Program-made: the position numbers and the translations under genes
The notes under the pieces: model-generated
What the model was told of the DNA's origin: nothing
What the model saw: only the letters and a program-made list of their open reading frames with translations
The model's database searches: none
Source of the DNA: an uncultured Prevotellaceae bacterium
GTDB taxonomy: Bacteria > Bacteroidota > Bacteroidia > Bacteroidales > Bacteroidaceae
Reading direction: 5' to 3'
Assembly (NCBI GenBank): GCA_902788605.1
Contig: CADAKX010000042.1
Span: 1 to 37,332 of the forward strand
DNA length: 37,332 bases
Shown: positions 16,355 through 25,146 of the stretch, piece after piece
Position numbering within the stretch: position 1 is the first letter of the stretch
Layout of the letters: each line of letters opens with the position of its first letter

Positions 16355-17695
16355 ATGAAAAAGAAAATGTTTTGTTCAGTTGTGATGCTGGCTTTCTGTG
16401 CAAGCATCTGGTCATTAACTCCGTGGAAAAAGGGTGCTTTTGAGACGAAGAAGTATAGAAATGTATTTGTGGAGATGGGCTACGACGAGAGGGCTGTGAA
16501 TATCCGTTTACAGCAGGTGTTCTCTGATGTATTCTTCGGGCCCAACAGGGTGTATTTCGAAGTTAACGACTCGATGGCCTACATCTCGGATATTAAGAAC
16601 CACGATGTGCGTACCGAGGGCATGAGCTATGGTATGATGATTGCCGTTCAGATGGATAAGAAGGATATCTTTGACAAACTGTGGCGTTGGGGTAAGAAAT
16701 ACATGCAACATCAGGATGGCATCCGTGAGGGCTATTTTGCCTGGAGTTGTAAGACCGATGGTACGCAGAACTCTGCAGGTGCTGCCTCTGATGGCGAGTT
16801 GTATTATATCACGGCATTGATTTTTGCTTCCAATCGTTGGGGCAATGATACAGGTATCAACTACAAAGCCGAGGCACAACGTATCTTGAACTGCACCATG
16901 CCGCGTGAGTATACTCCAGAACCACGTCCAAACTTCGGCGGCTTTGGAGGTCCGCAGCGTGCACAGCGTCCTCAGCAGCCACAGGGGCCTCAGAAAATGT
17001 TCCTCGTTGATCCTGAGACGAAGCTCATCACCTTTACTCCTGATGGCTTCGGTCAGCGCTATACCGATCCGTCGTACCATATCCCTGCTTTCTATGAAGT
17101 TTGGGCTAAGTGGGCAGACGACGGCCGTTCTGACTACTGGAACGAGTGTGCAGCAAAGAGTCGCGAGTTCTTGCATAAGGTTATTCATCCCGAAACGGGC
17201 CTCAATCCCGATATGTGTAACTACGACGGAAGCCTGATGGAAGGGTGGGGTGGCCGCCGCAACAGTAGCAACAATTTCCGTTATGACTCATGGCGTGTGC
17301 CGATGAATATTGCTATGGACTACGAATGGAGTTGTGCCGACGGGGAGTGGCAGCGTCAGTATGGTGAGCGCATCCAGAATTTCTTCTATTCACAGGGTGT
17401 TGACAAGTTCGTTGACCAGTATCGTGTTGATGGTAGTCTGCCAGAGGATAATGAGATTCTTCAGGCTGGCGGTTTCCGTAAGTTACGTCATAGCATCGGC
17501 TTGGTTGCTACTACGGCTGCCGCTTCGGTGATGTGCTCGCACGACAAGAGCAAGGAATTTGTTGATGCATTCTGGAAGGCCGAGCACAAACCCTTTGAGG
17601 ATGGCTATTTTGATGCCTACTATGATGGCTTGCTCAGACTCTTTGCCTATATGCACCTGAGTGGTAACTATCGCGTTATCTTTCCCCAGAAATAA
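16355..17695 (+). CDS. GH8 xylanase, reducing-end xylose-releasing exo-oligoxylanase-like
   Basis: 446-residue exported or periplasmic GH8 enzyme. The N-terminus has a short signal peptide (to about residue 20). Catalytic residues by family position are Glu88 in VRTEGMSYGMM (acid), Asp146 in AASDGELYY (substrate positioning) and Asp238 in RYTDPSYHIPAFYE (base). The YTDPSYHxPAFYE form is that of reducing-end xylose-releasing enzymes rather than GH8 cellulases. An unusual Pro/Gln/Gly-rich insert (about 188-213) interrupts the barrel before the catalytic base. It lies between GH30 and the carboxylesterase with gaps of 6 and 29 nt. It would trim the xylo-oligosaccharides produced by the endo-acting neighbours. 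Exo versus endo action is inferred. Confidence 0.88.
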   Translation: MKKKMFCSVVMLAFCASIWSLTPWKKGAFETKKYRNVFVEMGYDERAVNIRLQQVFSDVFFGPNRVYFEVNDSMAYISDIKNHDVRTEGMSYGMMIAVQMDKKDIFDKLWRWGKKYMQHQDGIREGYFAWSCKTDGTQNSAGAASDGELYYITALIFASNRWGNDTGINYKAEAQRILNCTMPREYTPEPRPNFGGFGGPQRAQRPQQPQGPQKMFLVDPETKLITFTPDGFGQRYTDPSYHIPAFYEVWAKWADDGRSDYWNECAAKSREFLHKVIHPETGLNPDMCNYDGSLMEGWGGRRNSSNNFRYDSWRVPMNIAMDYEWSCADGEWQRQYGERIQNFFYSQGVDKFVDQYRVDGSLPEDNEILQAGGFRKLRHSIGLVATTAAASVMCSHDKSKEFVDAFWKAEHKPFEDGYFDAYYDGLLRLFAYMHLSGNYRVIFPQK

Positions 17696-17724
17696 TCAGA
17701 ATACTAACCATTAACCACTTCATA

Positions 17725-19206
17725 ATGAAAAAACTATTTGTGTTATTACTGCCATTATTGGCATTGATGGGCTGCTCTTCTGATGAAGAAGCGGCATGCC
17801 CGGTGTTGAATGTTGAGGGTGGCCAGGTTCAAGGCATCAAGTGTGAGAATCCTGGTGTGTTTGTTTACAAAGGCATCCCATATGCAGCACCGCCTATCGG
17901 TGGCTTGCGTTGGAAGGAGCCCCAGCCTGTGGTGGCTTGGGACAGTGTGCGCCTTTGTGATAAGTTTGGCCATCCCGGTTATCAGTCTGTTCACTATCCT
18001 GGTGGCTATACCACGGAATGGGGCTATGGCGACGAGTCTCCCTATAGTGAGGACTGTCTCTATCTGAATGTCTATACCAAGGCTCCTGGTCAGGTGGACA
18101 AGAAACTGCCGGTAGCTTTATGGATTCACGGTGGAGGCTATCGTGAGGGTTGGGGCTCAGAACCCGAGTTCGATGGTCAGGAATGGGCTTCTAAGGATGT
18201 GGTGCTCGTGACCATCAACTACCGTTTGGGTATCTTCGGTTTCATGACCTATCCCGAGTTGTCGGCAGAGAGTCCTAATCATGTCAGTGGAAACTACGGT
18301 ATTCTCGACCAGATTCAGTCTTTGAAATGGGTGAAGGAAAACATTGCGCAGTTTGGTGGCGACCCCGACAATGTGACCATCTTTGGCCAGAGTGCCGGTG
18401 CTGGTAGTGTGCGTACACTGTGTGAGTCACCTTTGGCTCGTGGACTGTTCCACAAGGCAGTCATCATGAGCGGTGGCGGTATCAATGTGCCCGCCAAGGA
18501 AAGTGAAGATGTCAAGCCCGCCACACCGATGAATAAGTTCTTCTCTTATAATCCTACACTGCAGGAGAGTGAGGCAGAGACCAAGATGGTGATGGACTGG
18601 GCTGGGCTGACCAGTCTGGAGCAGTTGCGTAATGCCTCAACAGAGTTGCTTTACACCATCCCTCAATTATATAATATGGTCAACAAGAGCGATGTCTTCC
18701 TGATGCAGCGCCCTATTATCGACGGTTATGTCTCAAAGAAGAGTTTCGATGAGGCTACGCGTGAGGGCTCTATTGCTGACGTTCCCTATATGATTGGTTA
18801 TACAATGAATGACTTGGGTGCAATGGGACCTGGTATTGCAGAGTTCTGTAAAGTCCGTCAGCAACAGGGCAATAAAGCCTGGGCTTATGAGTTTGCCCGT
18901 CCTTTGCCCGATGATGGTCAGCATCCAGAGGTGACCAACCGATTGAAGGGTGCTTTCCATTCTTCAGACCTTTGGTATGTCTTTAAGTCTCTGAAACACT
19001 GCTGGCGTCCTTGGACACAGGGTGATTGGGACCTGTCAGAGAAGATGTTGACCGCTTGGACAAACTTCGCCAAATACGGCGATCCCAATGGTAAGGAAAG
19101 CCTGGGATGGAATCCATGTACCACCGAATCCCCCCAGTTTATGCTTTTCAAGTTGGATAATCAGGATGTGGAGAACTCGGAAATGGGTGAGCCCATAGCC
19201 CAATAA
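17725..19206 (+). CDS. Type-B carboxylesterase, surface lipoprotein
   Basis: 493-residue esterase of the carboxylesterase/para-nitrobenzyl esterase family. The lipoprotein signal ends LLALMGC with Cys17 as lipidation site. The following SSDEE is acidic, like the Bacteroidota lipoprotein export signal, which suggests display on the cell surface. Family landmarks are FVYKGIPYAAPPIGGLRWKE, EDCLYLNVYT, WIHGGGY (oxyanion), the nucleophile Ser223 in FGQSAGAGS, a possible acid Asp363, and His412 in AFHSSDLWYVF. It is the last gene of the GH30-GH8 operon, ending at the hairpin 19237-19272. De-acylation of xylan or its oligosaccharides is likely from context; the acyl group is unknown. Confidence 0.9.
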   Translation: MKKLFVLLLPLLALMGCSSDEEAACPVLNVEGGQVQGIKCENPGVFVYKGIPYAAPPIGGLRWKEPQPVVAWDSVRLCDKFGHPGYQSVHYPGGYTTEWGYGDESPYSEDCLYLNVYTKAPGQVDKKLPVALWIHGGGYREGWGSEPEFDGQEWASKDVVLVTINYRLGIFGFMTYPELSAESPNHVSGNYGILDQIQSLKWVKENIAQFGGDPDNVTIFGQSAGAGSVRTLCESPLARGLFHKAVIMSGGGINVPAKESEDVKPATPMNKFFSYNPTLQESEAETKMVMDWAGLTSLEQLRNASTELLYTIPQLYNMVNKSDVFLMQRPIIDGYVSKKSFDEATREGSIADVPYMIGYTMNDLGAMGPGIAEFCKVRQQQGNKAWAYEFARPLPDDGQHPEVTNRLKGAFHSSDLWYVFKSLKHCWRPWTQGDWDLSEKMLTAWTNFAKYGDPNGKESLGWNPCTTESPQFMLFKLDNQDVENSEMGEPIAQ

Positions 19207-19236
19207 TCCCTCTTTCGATAAGTAGAAATAGCAATT

Positions 19237-19272
19237 AATATCCTGCCATTTTGGGAAATGGCAGGATATTTT
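19237..19272 (+). terminator. Terminator hairpin after the GH30-GH8-esterase operon
   Basis: Perfect 15-bp stem (19237-19251 with 19256-19270) and a 4-nt loop, followed by TT. The downstream T-run is short, so termination strength is uncertain. Confidence 0.75.
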
Positions 19273-19310
19273 ACTAATGTGTCAAAACTACAATAATTTT
19301 TCGGGTTTCT

Positions 19311-19342
19311 TTTGTTCATATCGGGGATTATCGTTATCTTTG
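19311..19342 (+). promoter_or_regulatory. Bacteroidota promoter for the first sensor pair
   Basis: TTTG (19311-19314), 20-nt spacer, TATCTTTG (19335-19342): an exact match to the consensus layout. Transcription should begin about 5-7 nt further on, nearly at the proposed ATG (19352). Confidence 0.75.
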
Positions 19343-19351
19343 CAACCGTTT

Positions 19352-20824
19352 ATGAAAAAATGGCCCTCTGTTATCCGTCAGTCGCTCTCCACGAAGTTGA
19401 GTCTTTGGTTGGTAGCATTTGTGGCAGTCATGTTAGTGGCTGCTCTTTTTGTTATGTTTACCTATGCGCGCAGAGCAGTAAAGGCCGAGGCTCTAGCAAA
19501 AACGGAAGCTGCTCTCGACGGCATGATGCAAAGCATTGACAACAGATTGCATGAGGTCGAGGTGGCTGCTCAGAATATTCACTTGCGTGTGGAGCGTTCT
19601 ATCGATGATCCTGTGGCATTGCAGAACCTCACTCGTAAGATGTTGGTAGAGAATCCTTCGATAGTAGGGTGTGCTGTGGCCATGGACCCTGTGCTTTGGC
19701 AGGGAAAAGGTAGGCAGACTTTGTTTTGCTCTTATCGTGACAGGGATTCCATTGGCGTTTCCGACCGTTTTGGTGAGAAACCCTATACCGAGCAGGAATG
19801 GTATGTCCGTCCGATGGCAACTTGTCAGACAGAATGGAGCGACCCGACGATAGAACCCCTGCGTGGAGGCTATCCCATTTTGGGGTATAGTATTCCTCTT
19901 CGAAAGAAGGGACGTGTTGTGGGTATCTTTGTTTCTGCCATCTCTTTGGAATGGTTGTCACGAACAGTAGAAGCCGCTCGTCCTTTCCCCAGTACGCATT
20001 GTGCACTTTTTAACAAGAAAGGTGATTTCATTATTCACCCAGACAGCACACGTCTCTATTCGGGTAATCTCCTCAAACAATTAGAGCATCATTCCGATGC
20101 CGCATCACGACAATTGGCAGAATCTATGCTGAATGGTGAGAGTGGCTATATGTCTGTGGATATCTACGGTGTTCCTTGTTATGTCTTTTATAAACCGTTT
20201 AGAAATACCGGTTGGAGCGTAGATATTGCCAGTCCGAAATCCGAGATTTTCTCAACCTATAATCGTCTGCAGACCTATATGGTCGTTATCCTGATTATCA
20301 GTCTACTCCTTTTGCTGGTATACTGTTTCCATATTATCCATATGTTGATGCGCCCCATTCGCTACCTCGATTCTTTCACGCAGCGCTTGGCTTCAGGCCA
20401 TTTCGACGAGCCGATAGCCGATAGCCTCCGTCATGATGAGATAGGTGGCCTTCAGCGTAGTTTCCGACAGATGCAGAGCTCGCTCTCCAGATACCTGTCT
20501 GAGATACGTCAACACTCAGAGGTGCTTCAAGATCAGACTAGAGCCCTGAAGAAGGCTCGTGAGAAAGCCCTCGAGGCCGATCGCCTGAAGTCAGCCTTCA
20601 TCCATAATATGACCGACCAGTTGGTAGAGCCTGTGAGCGAGATTTCTTCCTCTGTAGCTGTGATTCGTCAGAACAGCAGTCATCTGGAGGATATTGACGT
20701 ACGCCAATTGACAACAGGCATATCAGACAACACCGAGAAAATAACATCACTACTTGACAAAATCATAGAAATATCTGTAAACAGATCATCCGTCGAAAAT
20801 GAAATTCCAGAATCCGATACATAA
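19352..20824 (+). CDS. Cache-HAMP membrane sensor with degenerate kinase end (pseudokinase partner)
   Basis: 490-residue inner-membrane protein with TM helices at about 16-38 and 308-328 and a periplasmic double-Cache domain between them (FGEKPYTEQEWYVRP...TEWSDP; FIIHPDS). A HAMP domain follows (about 330-385), then a helical stretch resembling a histidine-kinase dimerisation domain. There is no HATPase domain: the protein ends about 75 residues after the H-box-like motif FIHNMTDQLVEP. Aligned with the kinase encoded next (FLQDVLHQIRTP), the acceptor His is Asp422 here. The start at 19352 is preferred over 19277 because the longer form would begin upstream of the promoter. The gene overlaps the kinase by 26 nt. 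The role is inferred: a sensing partner that may heterodimerise with that kinase. Confidence 0.85.
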   Translation: MKKWPSVIRQSLSTKLSLWLVAFVAVMLVAALFVMFTYARRAVKAEALAKTEAALDGMMQSIDNRLHEVEVAAQNIHLRVERSIDDPVALQNLTRKMLVENPSIVGCAVAMDPVLWQGKGRQTLFCSYRDRDSIGVSDRFGEKPYTEQEWYVRPMATCQTEWSDPTIEPLRGGYPILGYSIPLRKKGRVVGIFVSAISLEWLSRTVEAARPFPSTHCALFNKKGDFIIHPDSTRLYSGNLLKQLEHHSDAASRQLAESMLNGESGYMSVDIYGVPCYVFYKPFRNTGWSVDIASPKSEIFSTYNRLQTYMVVILIISLLLLLVYCFHIIHMLMRPIRYLDSFTQRLASGHFDEPIADSLRHDEIGGLQRSFRQMQSSLSRYLSEIRQHSEVLQDQTRALKKAREKALEADRLKSAFIHNMTDQLVEPVSEISSSVAVIRQNSSHLEDIDVRQLTTGISDNTEKITSLLDKIIEISVNRSSVENEIPESDT

Positions 20825-22715
20825 TACCCAATATTCTCTCTCGACGAAGATTTGCCTTTTCCTGCTGCCCTTCGTTATTGGTGTTTTTGTCTACGCCCTC
20901 GGCGATTTGTTCTATCAGTCTCGACGCATCTTGCGCCAAGAGGCCGTTGAACGTGCCAATTGCGAATTGGAAACCACCGTCTTGCGTGTGGAAGGCTTTA
21001 TGAAGGAGGTTGAGACGATTTCCCGAAACACCAAATGGCAGGTTCTTGACAATCTGGAGCCAGACTCCCTTTTGGCTTTCTCCTATCGGGCAGTCTCGCT
21101 GAATCCGAATGTCAACAGCTGTTCTATTACCATGGAACCAGACTTCTTTCCATCCTACGGGCATTTCTTCTCAGCCCATACCGTCTGTTGTCATGATACC
21201 ATTAAGTCAGGTCAGGAGGCCGAATCCGATTATTATGAGAAGGTGTGGTATAAGTATGTATACGAAACAGGAAAGGCAGAATGGATAGACCCATATAATG
21301 ACTTTTGTGATGGCGATCTGTCTTCCCCAGAGATTATCACGTCCTATTGCGACCCTATCTATACCAACGAAGGTCGTTTTATCGGTGTGATATCGACGGC
21401 CCTTTCATTGCAGCGACTCTCAAAGGTGATATCGCTTAACAAACCCTATGAGAATTCCTATTGTCTGATGTTGGGCCAGGATGGTAAGTTTATTATTCAT
21501 CCCGATTCAGCCCAGTTGGTCAACCAGACCATTTTCGACCAGGTCGATCCGCTGACGCAGCCTGACGTGATTGCCTTGGGACATCAGATGATGGCTCAAA
21601 AGAAAGGCTATATGAAGGTCAAGTTGAACGGTAAAGACTGTTTCGTCTTTTATCAGCCCATGGCCCAGACAAACTGGAGTATTGCTTTGGTGTGCCCCGA
21701 GAGTGATATCTTCCATCGCTATAACCAACTGGTTTATATCCTGTTCCCCTTGTTGGGTGCAGGCCTCATTTTCATGTTCTTCTTTTGCAGAAAGATTGTG
21801 GCCTTTTTTATCAAGCCACTTGGTACGTTGGAGCGCCAGACCCGCTATATCGCAGATGGTCACTTTGACAAGCCCTTGGAACCGAGTCGTCGTTCAGATG
21901 TGGTAGGACGCCTTCAGAATAGCTTTGTGACCATGCAGGATTCTCTGTCCCAGTATGTCCACCATCTGGAGCGTGTGAACAGCGAGACTGCCCGTCATAA
22001 TGCAGAGCTACAACAGGCCAATCTGAAGGCCCATGAGGCAGCTAAACGCCAGACAGCCTTCTTGCAGGATGTGCTTCATCAGATTCGCACCCCGCTTAAT
22101 ATCATCATGGGCTTTGTCCAGGTGCTGCGTGACGACTATACGATGATCTCGCGAGATGAGGTTGGCGAAGTTACAGAGACGATGCACCACAATGCCAACA
22201 CCATCACCCGTATTGTTGATATGCTGATGGCATCATCGGCTATTGATGGTCGGAAGACGATTGAGCACAACGATTCCGTGCGTTGTGCCGATGTGATACG
22301 TGAAGTAGAGAGCGTCTTCAATGCCCGCACGCCCCATATCGCAGACTTGCGCGTGGAGTCGCTGGTAGGTGACGAACTGCAGATACGTACGAATAAAGAC
22401 TATCTTCTTAAGATTCTCAATGAACTTCTATATAATGCCAAGAAGTTCACAACCAAGGGAGATGTCACCTTGCGAGTTAAGACTTCCGGTCGTTTTCTCC
22501 AGTTCTTTATAGAAGACAAAGGACCGGGTATTCCCCAGTCCTATCGTCAGCAGATCTTTACCCAGTTCTCGAAGTTCAATACTTTCTCTGAGGGACTTGG
22601 TCTCGGATTGTCTATCTCCAAGCAGTTCTCAGTCCTGCTGGGTGGCAATTTGTGGCTTGATACCGAGTATACAGAGGGTGCTCGGTTTGTATTAGAAGTT
22701 CCTTTAGATTGTTAG
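20799..22715 (+). CDS. Cache-HAMP sensor histidine kinase
   Basis: 638-residue complete sensor kinase of the inner membrane. TM1 about 17-37; double-Cache sensor about 40-305 (YYEKVWYKYVYETGKAEWID, FIIHPDS); TM2 about 311-331; HAMP about 333-387. The HisKA domain has phospho-acceptor His427 in VLHQIRTPLN. The ATPase domain has N-box LLYNAKKFT, G1 EDKGPGIP and G2 GLGLGLSISK. There is no receiver domain and no response regulator beside it. Its start lies inside the preceding Cache protein gene (26-nt overlap), so the two are co-translated. The stop codon lies in a hairpin shared with the convergent pflA. It is closer in sequence to the kinase at 33639 than to its own neighbour in the Cache region. 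The ligand is unknown; xylan-derived signals are possible from context. Confidence 0.93.
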   Translation: MKFQNPIHNTQYSLSTKICLFLLPFVIGVFVYALGDLFYQSRRILRQEAVERANCELETTVLRVEGFMKEVETISRNTKWQVLDNLEPDSLLAFSYRAVSLNPNVNSCSITMEPDFFPSYGHFFSAHTVCCHDTIKSGQEAESDYYEKVWYKYVYETGKAEWIDPYNDFCDGDLSSPEIITSYCDPIYTNEGRFIGVISTALSLQRLSKVISLNKPYENSYCLMLGQDGKFIIHPDSAQLVNQTIFDQVDPLTQPDVIALGHQMMAQKKGYMKVKLNGKDCFVFYQPMAQTNWSIALVCPESDIFHRYNQLVYILFPLLGAGLIFMFFFCRKIVAFFIKPLGTLERQTRYIADGHFDKPLEPSRRSDVVGRLQNSFVTMQDSLSQYVHHLERVNSETARHNAELQQANLKAHEAAKRQTAFLQDVLHQIRTPLNIIMGFVQVLRDDYTMISRDEVGEVTETMHHNANTITRIVDMLMASSAIDGRKTIEHNDSVRCADVIREVESVFNARTPHIADLRVESLVGDELQIRTNKDYLLKILNELLYNAKKFTTKGDVTLRVKTSGRFLQFFIEDKGPGIPQSYRQQIFTQFSKFNTFSEGLGLGLSISKQFSVLLGGNLWLDTEYTEGARFVLEVPLDC

Positions 22716-22744
22716 TACTTGCAGAAAGTTCAAGTACTAACAAT
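22708..22744. terminator. Bidirectional hairpin shared by the sensor kinase and pflA
   Basis: Perfect 14-bp stem (22708-22721 with 22731-22744) and 9-nt loop between convergent genes. The TAG stop of the kinase (22713-22715) and the TAG stop of pflA (22737-22739) both sit in the stem. No T-run on either side, so activity as an intrinsic terminator is likely but not assured. Confidence 0.65.
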
Positions 22745-23480
22745 GTGATGTGAGAATATCCTTGGCGTGTGCCACCTGCTCATTAGTAGGTGTGTTTACG
22801 TCTTCCAGCGAATAAGGAATGCCCAGTTGCTTCCATTTGAAGGTGCCCAATGTGTGGTAAGGCAGCACCTCTACTTTCTGCACGTTTGTCAACGTGTCGA
22901 TAGTCTTTCGTAGCTGTGTGAGCTGTTCCTCGTCGTCGGTGATGCCAGGCACCAGCACGTGTCGAATCCATACCGGTTTTTCGATGTCAGACAGATAGCG
23001 AGCGCAGTCCAAGATGTTTTCATTGCTGTGTCCTGTCAGCCAGCGATGCTTCTCGCTGTCGATATGCTTGATGTCGAGCAGCACCAGGTCGGTGCTTTTC
23101 ATCAGTCTTTCGAATTTCGAGAAGAAAGGTTCTTCGCGGGTGAAAGGCTGGGCAGCGGTGTCCAGACACGTGTTGATGCCACGACGATGAGCCTCCTCAA
23201 ACAAATCAATCAGGAAATCAATCTGCAGCAGCGCCTCGCCACCGCTCACGGTGATACCGCCATCGGGGCCCCAGTAGCTGCGGTAGCGCTCGGCTTTCTT
23301 CAGGAGCTCATCAACGGTAGTTGTTGTACCACAGGCATCTGAACCAACTTTCCAGGTGTCAGGATTGTGGCAGTAGCGACAACGCATGTGACAACCCTGC
23401 ATGAAAATCAAAAACCGAATCCCTGGCCCATCAACAGAGCCAAAGGATTCGGTAGAATGTATATAACCTTTGCTAGTCAT
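22737..23480 (-). CDS. pflA: Pyruvate formate-lyase activating enzyme
   Basis: 247-residue radical-SAM enzyme that installs the glycyl radical on pyruvate formate-lyase. The start at 23480 (MTSKGYIHSTESFGSVDGPG) matches family N-termini. An ATG further upstream at 23558 would add residues encoded by the end of pflB and the spacer. The iron-sulfur cluster Cys are Cys30, Cys34 and Cys37 (CHMRCRYC), followed by HNPDTW; the SAM-binding GGITVSGGEALLQ is intact. Length is normal. It lies 28 nt after the pflB stop on the same strand and so is the second gene of a pflB-pflA operon. Its start codon and leader contain a 9-nt tandem repeat (23473-23504). Confidence 0.95.
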   Translation of the reverse strand: MTSKGYIHSTESFGSVDGPGIRFLIFMQGCHMRCRYCHNPDTWKVGSDACGTTTTVDELLKKAERYRSYWGPDGGITVSGGEALLQIDFLIDLFEEAHRRGINTCLDTAAQPFTREEPFFSKFERLMKSTDLVLLDIKHIDSEKHRWLTGHSNENILDCARYLSDIEKPVWIRHVLVPGITDDEEQLTQLRKTIDTLTNVQKVEVLPYHTLGTFKWKQLGIPYSLEDVNTPTNEQVAHAKDILTSHC

Positions 23481-23504
23481 ACTAGTATTACTAGTTATTC
23501 TAGT
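23473..23504. repeat. Four CTAGT units at exact 9-nt spacing over the pflA start
   Basis: CTAGT begins at 23473, 23482, 23491 and 23500, with AT-rich 4-nt spacers. The array covers the pflB-pflA gap and the first codons of pflA (start codon 23478-23480). Confidence 0.75.
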
Positions 23505-23508
23505 TGGG

Positions 23509-25146
23509 TTAGAGTGATTCGTGTGACTGACGTGCGATAACGTCCTCCTGCTGCTCACGAGTCAGGTCGATGAACTTCACAGCGTAACCAGATACGCGGA
23601 TGGTGAAGTTAGCGTACTCGGGCTTCTCGGGATGCTCCATAGCATCGCGCAGCTTGTCAACACCAAACACGTTTACGTTCAGGTGGTGAGCACCACGGCT
23701 GAAGTAACCGTCCATCACGCGAACCAGTGTGGTAGCGCGCTCCTCATCATCGTGACCCAGAGTGTTGGGGCTGATGGTCTGAGTGTTAGAGATACCGTCG
23801 AGGGCATACTCGTAAGGCAGCTTAGCAACAGAGTTCAGTGAAGCCAGCAGACCGTTCTTCTCTGCACCGTAGCTGGGGTTAGCACCAGGAGACAGAGGAG
23901 TACCAGCACGGCGACCATCGGGCAAGTTGCCTGTGTACTTACCATAAACCACGTTAGAGGTGATGGTGAGGATAGAGCAGGTTGGGGTAGCGTTACGATA
24001 GGTAGCGTGCTTGCGAATCTTCTTAACGAAGGTCTTCAGCAACCATACTGCAATCTCGTCGGCACGGTCATCGTCGTTGCCATAGCGGGGGAAGTCGCCC
24101 TCGGCTACATAGTCAACGTTGAAGCCCTCTTCGTCGCGAATCATCTTCACCTTAGCATACTTAACAGCAGAGATAGAGTCAACCACGTGAGAGAAACCTG
24201 CGATACCGGTAGCGAATGTACGACGTACGTTGGTATCAATCAGGGCCATCTCGGCAGCCTCGTAGAAGTATTTATCGTGCATGTAGTGAATCAGGTTCAG
24301 GGTGTTTACATATACACCAGCCAGCCAGTCCATAGCCTGGTCGAAGCGGGGAGCCAGCTCCTCCCATGTCAGGTACTCGTCCTTGATGGGGCGGAAACCA
24401 GGAGCAACCTGCTCGCGGGTCTTGGCGTCAACACCACCGTTACATGCATAGAGGAAACACTTAGCCAGGTTGGCACGTGCGCCGAAGAACTGCATCTCCT
24501 TACCAGTCTGAGTAGCACTTACACAGCAGCAGATGCTGTAGTCGTCGCCCCAAACGGGACGCATCACCTCGTCGTTCTCGTACTGGATCGAGCTGGTCTT
24601 CACCGAGATCATCGCAGCATACTTCTTGAAGTTCTCTGTGAGTCGGGGTGAGTAGAGCACGGTGAGGTTTGGCTCGGGCGATGGGCCCATGTTCTCCAGG
24701 GTGTGCAGGAATCGGTAGTCGTTCTTGGTCACCATGTGGCGTCCGTCCATGCCCATACCGCCCACTTCGAGTGTAGCCCAAACGGGGTCGCCAGAGAACA
24801 GCTCGTTGTAAGAGGGGATACGAGCGAACTTCACCATACGGAACTTCATCACCAGGTGGTCAATCAGCTCCTGAGCCTCGCTCTCAGTCAGTGTACCCTC
24901 TTCCATATCACGCTGGATATAGATATCAAGGAATGTAGAAACGCGACCTACTGACATAGCAGCACCGTTCTGAGTCTTGATGGCAGCCAGGTAGCCGAAG
25001 TACAGCCACTGAACAGCCTCGCGAGCGTTGTTAGCAGGCTGAGAGATATCGAATCCATAGATCTGAGCCATAGCCTTCATCTCCTTCAGGGCCTTGATCT
25101 GCATAGAGATCTCCTCACGCTGACGGATAACGTCGTCGCTCATCAC
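23509..25146 (-). CDS. pflB: Pyruvate formate-lyase, C-terminal fragment of a frame-broken gene
   Basis: 545-residue frame holding most of formate C-acetyltransferase, which converts pyruvate and CoA to formate and acetyl-CoA in the cytoplasm under anaerobiosis. The catalytic Cys pair is in [11 protein letters not shown] (fragment residues 206-207 match the E. coli pair). The radical glycine is Gly520 in RVSGYAVKF. The true reading frame extends upstream of the ATG at 25146 ([20 protein letters not shown], to about 25204), where it meets the break joining it to the N-terminal fragment. The ATG at 25146 is thus probably internal. Catalytic residues are all present. pflA follows 28 nt downstream. 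Confidence 0.85.
   Translation of the reverse strand: MMSDDVIRQREEISMQIKALKEMKAMAQIYGFDISQPANNAREAVQWLYFGYLAAIKTQNGAAMSVGRVSTFLDIYIQRDMEEGTLTESEAQELIDHLVMKFRMVKFARIPSYNELFSGDPVWATLEVGGMGMDGRHMVTKNDYRFLHTLENMGPSPEPNLTVLYSPRLTENFKKYAAMISVKTSSIQYENDEVMRPVWGDDYSICCCVSATQTGKEMQFFGARANLAKCFLYACNGGVDAKTREQVAPGFRPIKDEYLTWEELAPRFDQAMDWLAGVYVNTLNLIHYMHDKYFYEAAEMALIDTNVRRTFATGIAGFSHVVDSISAVKYAKVKMIRDEEGFNVDYVAEGDFPRYGNDDDRADEIAVWLLKTFVKKIRKHATYRNATPTCSILTITSNVVYGKYTGNLPDGRRAGTPLSPGANPSYGAEKNGLLASLNSVAKLPYEYALDGISNTQTISPNTLGHDDEERATTLVRVMDGYFSRGAHHLNVNVFGVDKLRDAMEHPEKPEYANFTIRVSGYAVKFIDLTREQQEDVIARQSHESL

Noticed and set aside
19277-19351. Upstream start (25 extra residues) for the first Cache sensor
   Set aside because: It would begin before the consensus promoter; the start at 19352 gives a normal N-terminus before TM1.
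23481-23558. Upstream start adding 26 residues to pflA
   Set aside because: The extension overlaps the end of pflB and the 9-nt repeat; family proteins begin close to the MTSKGYIHS position.
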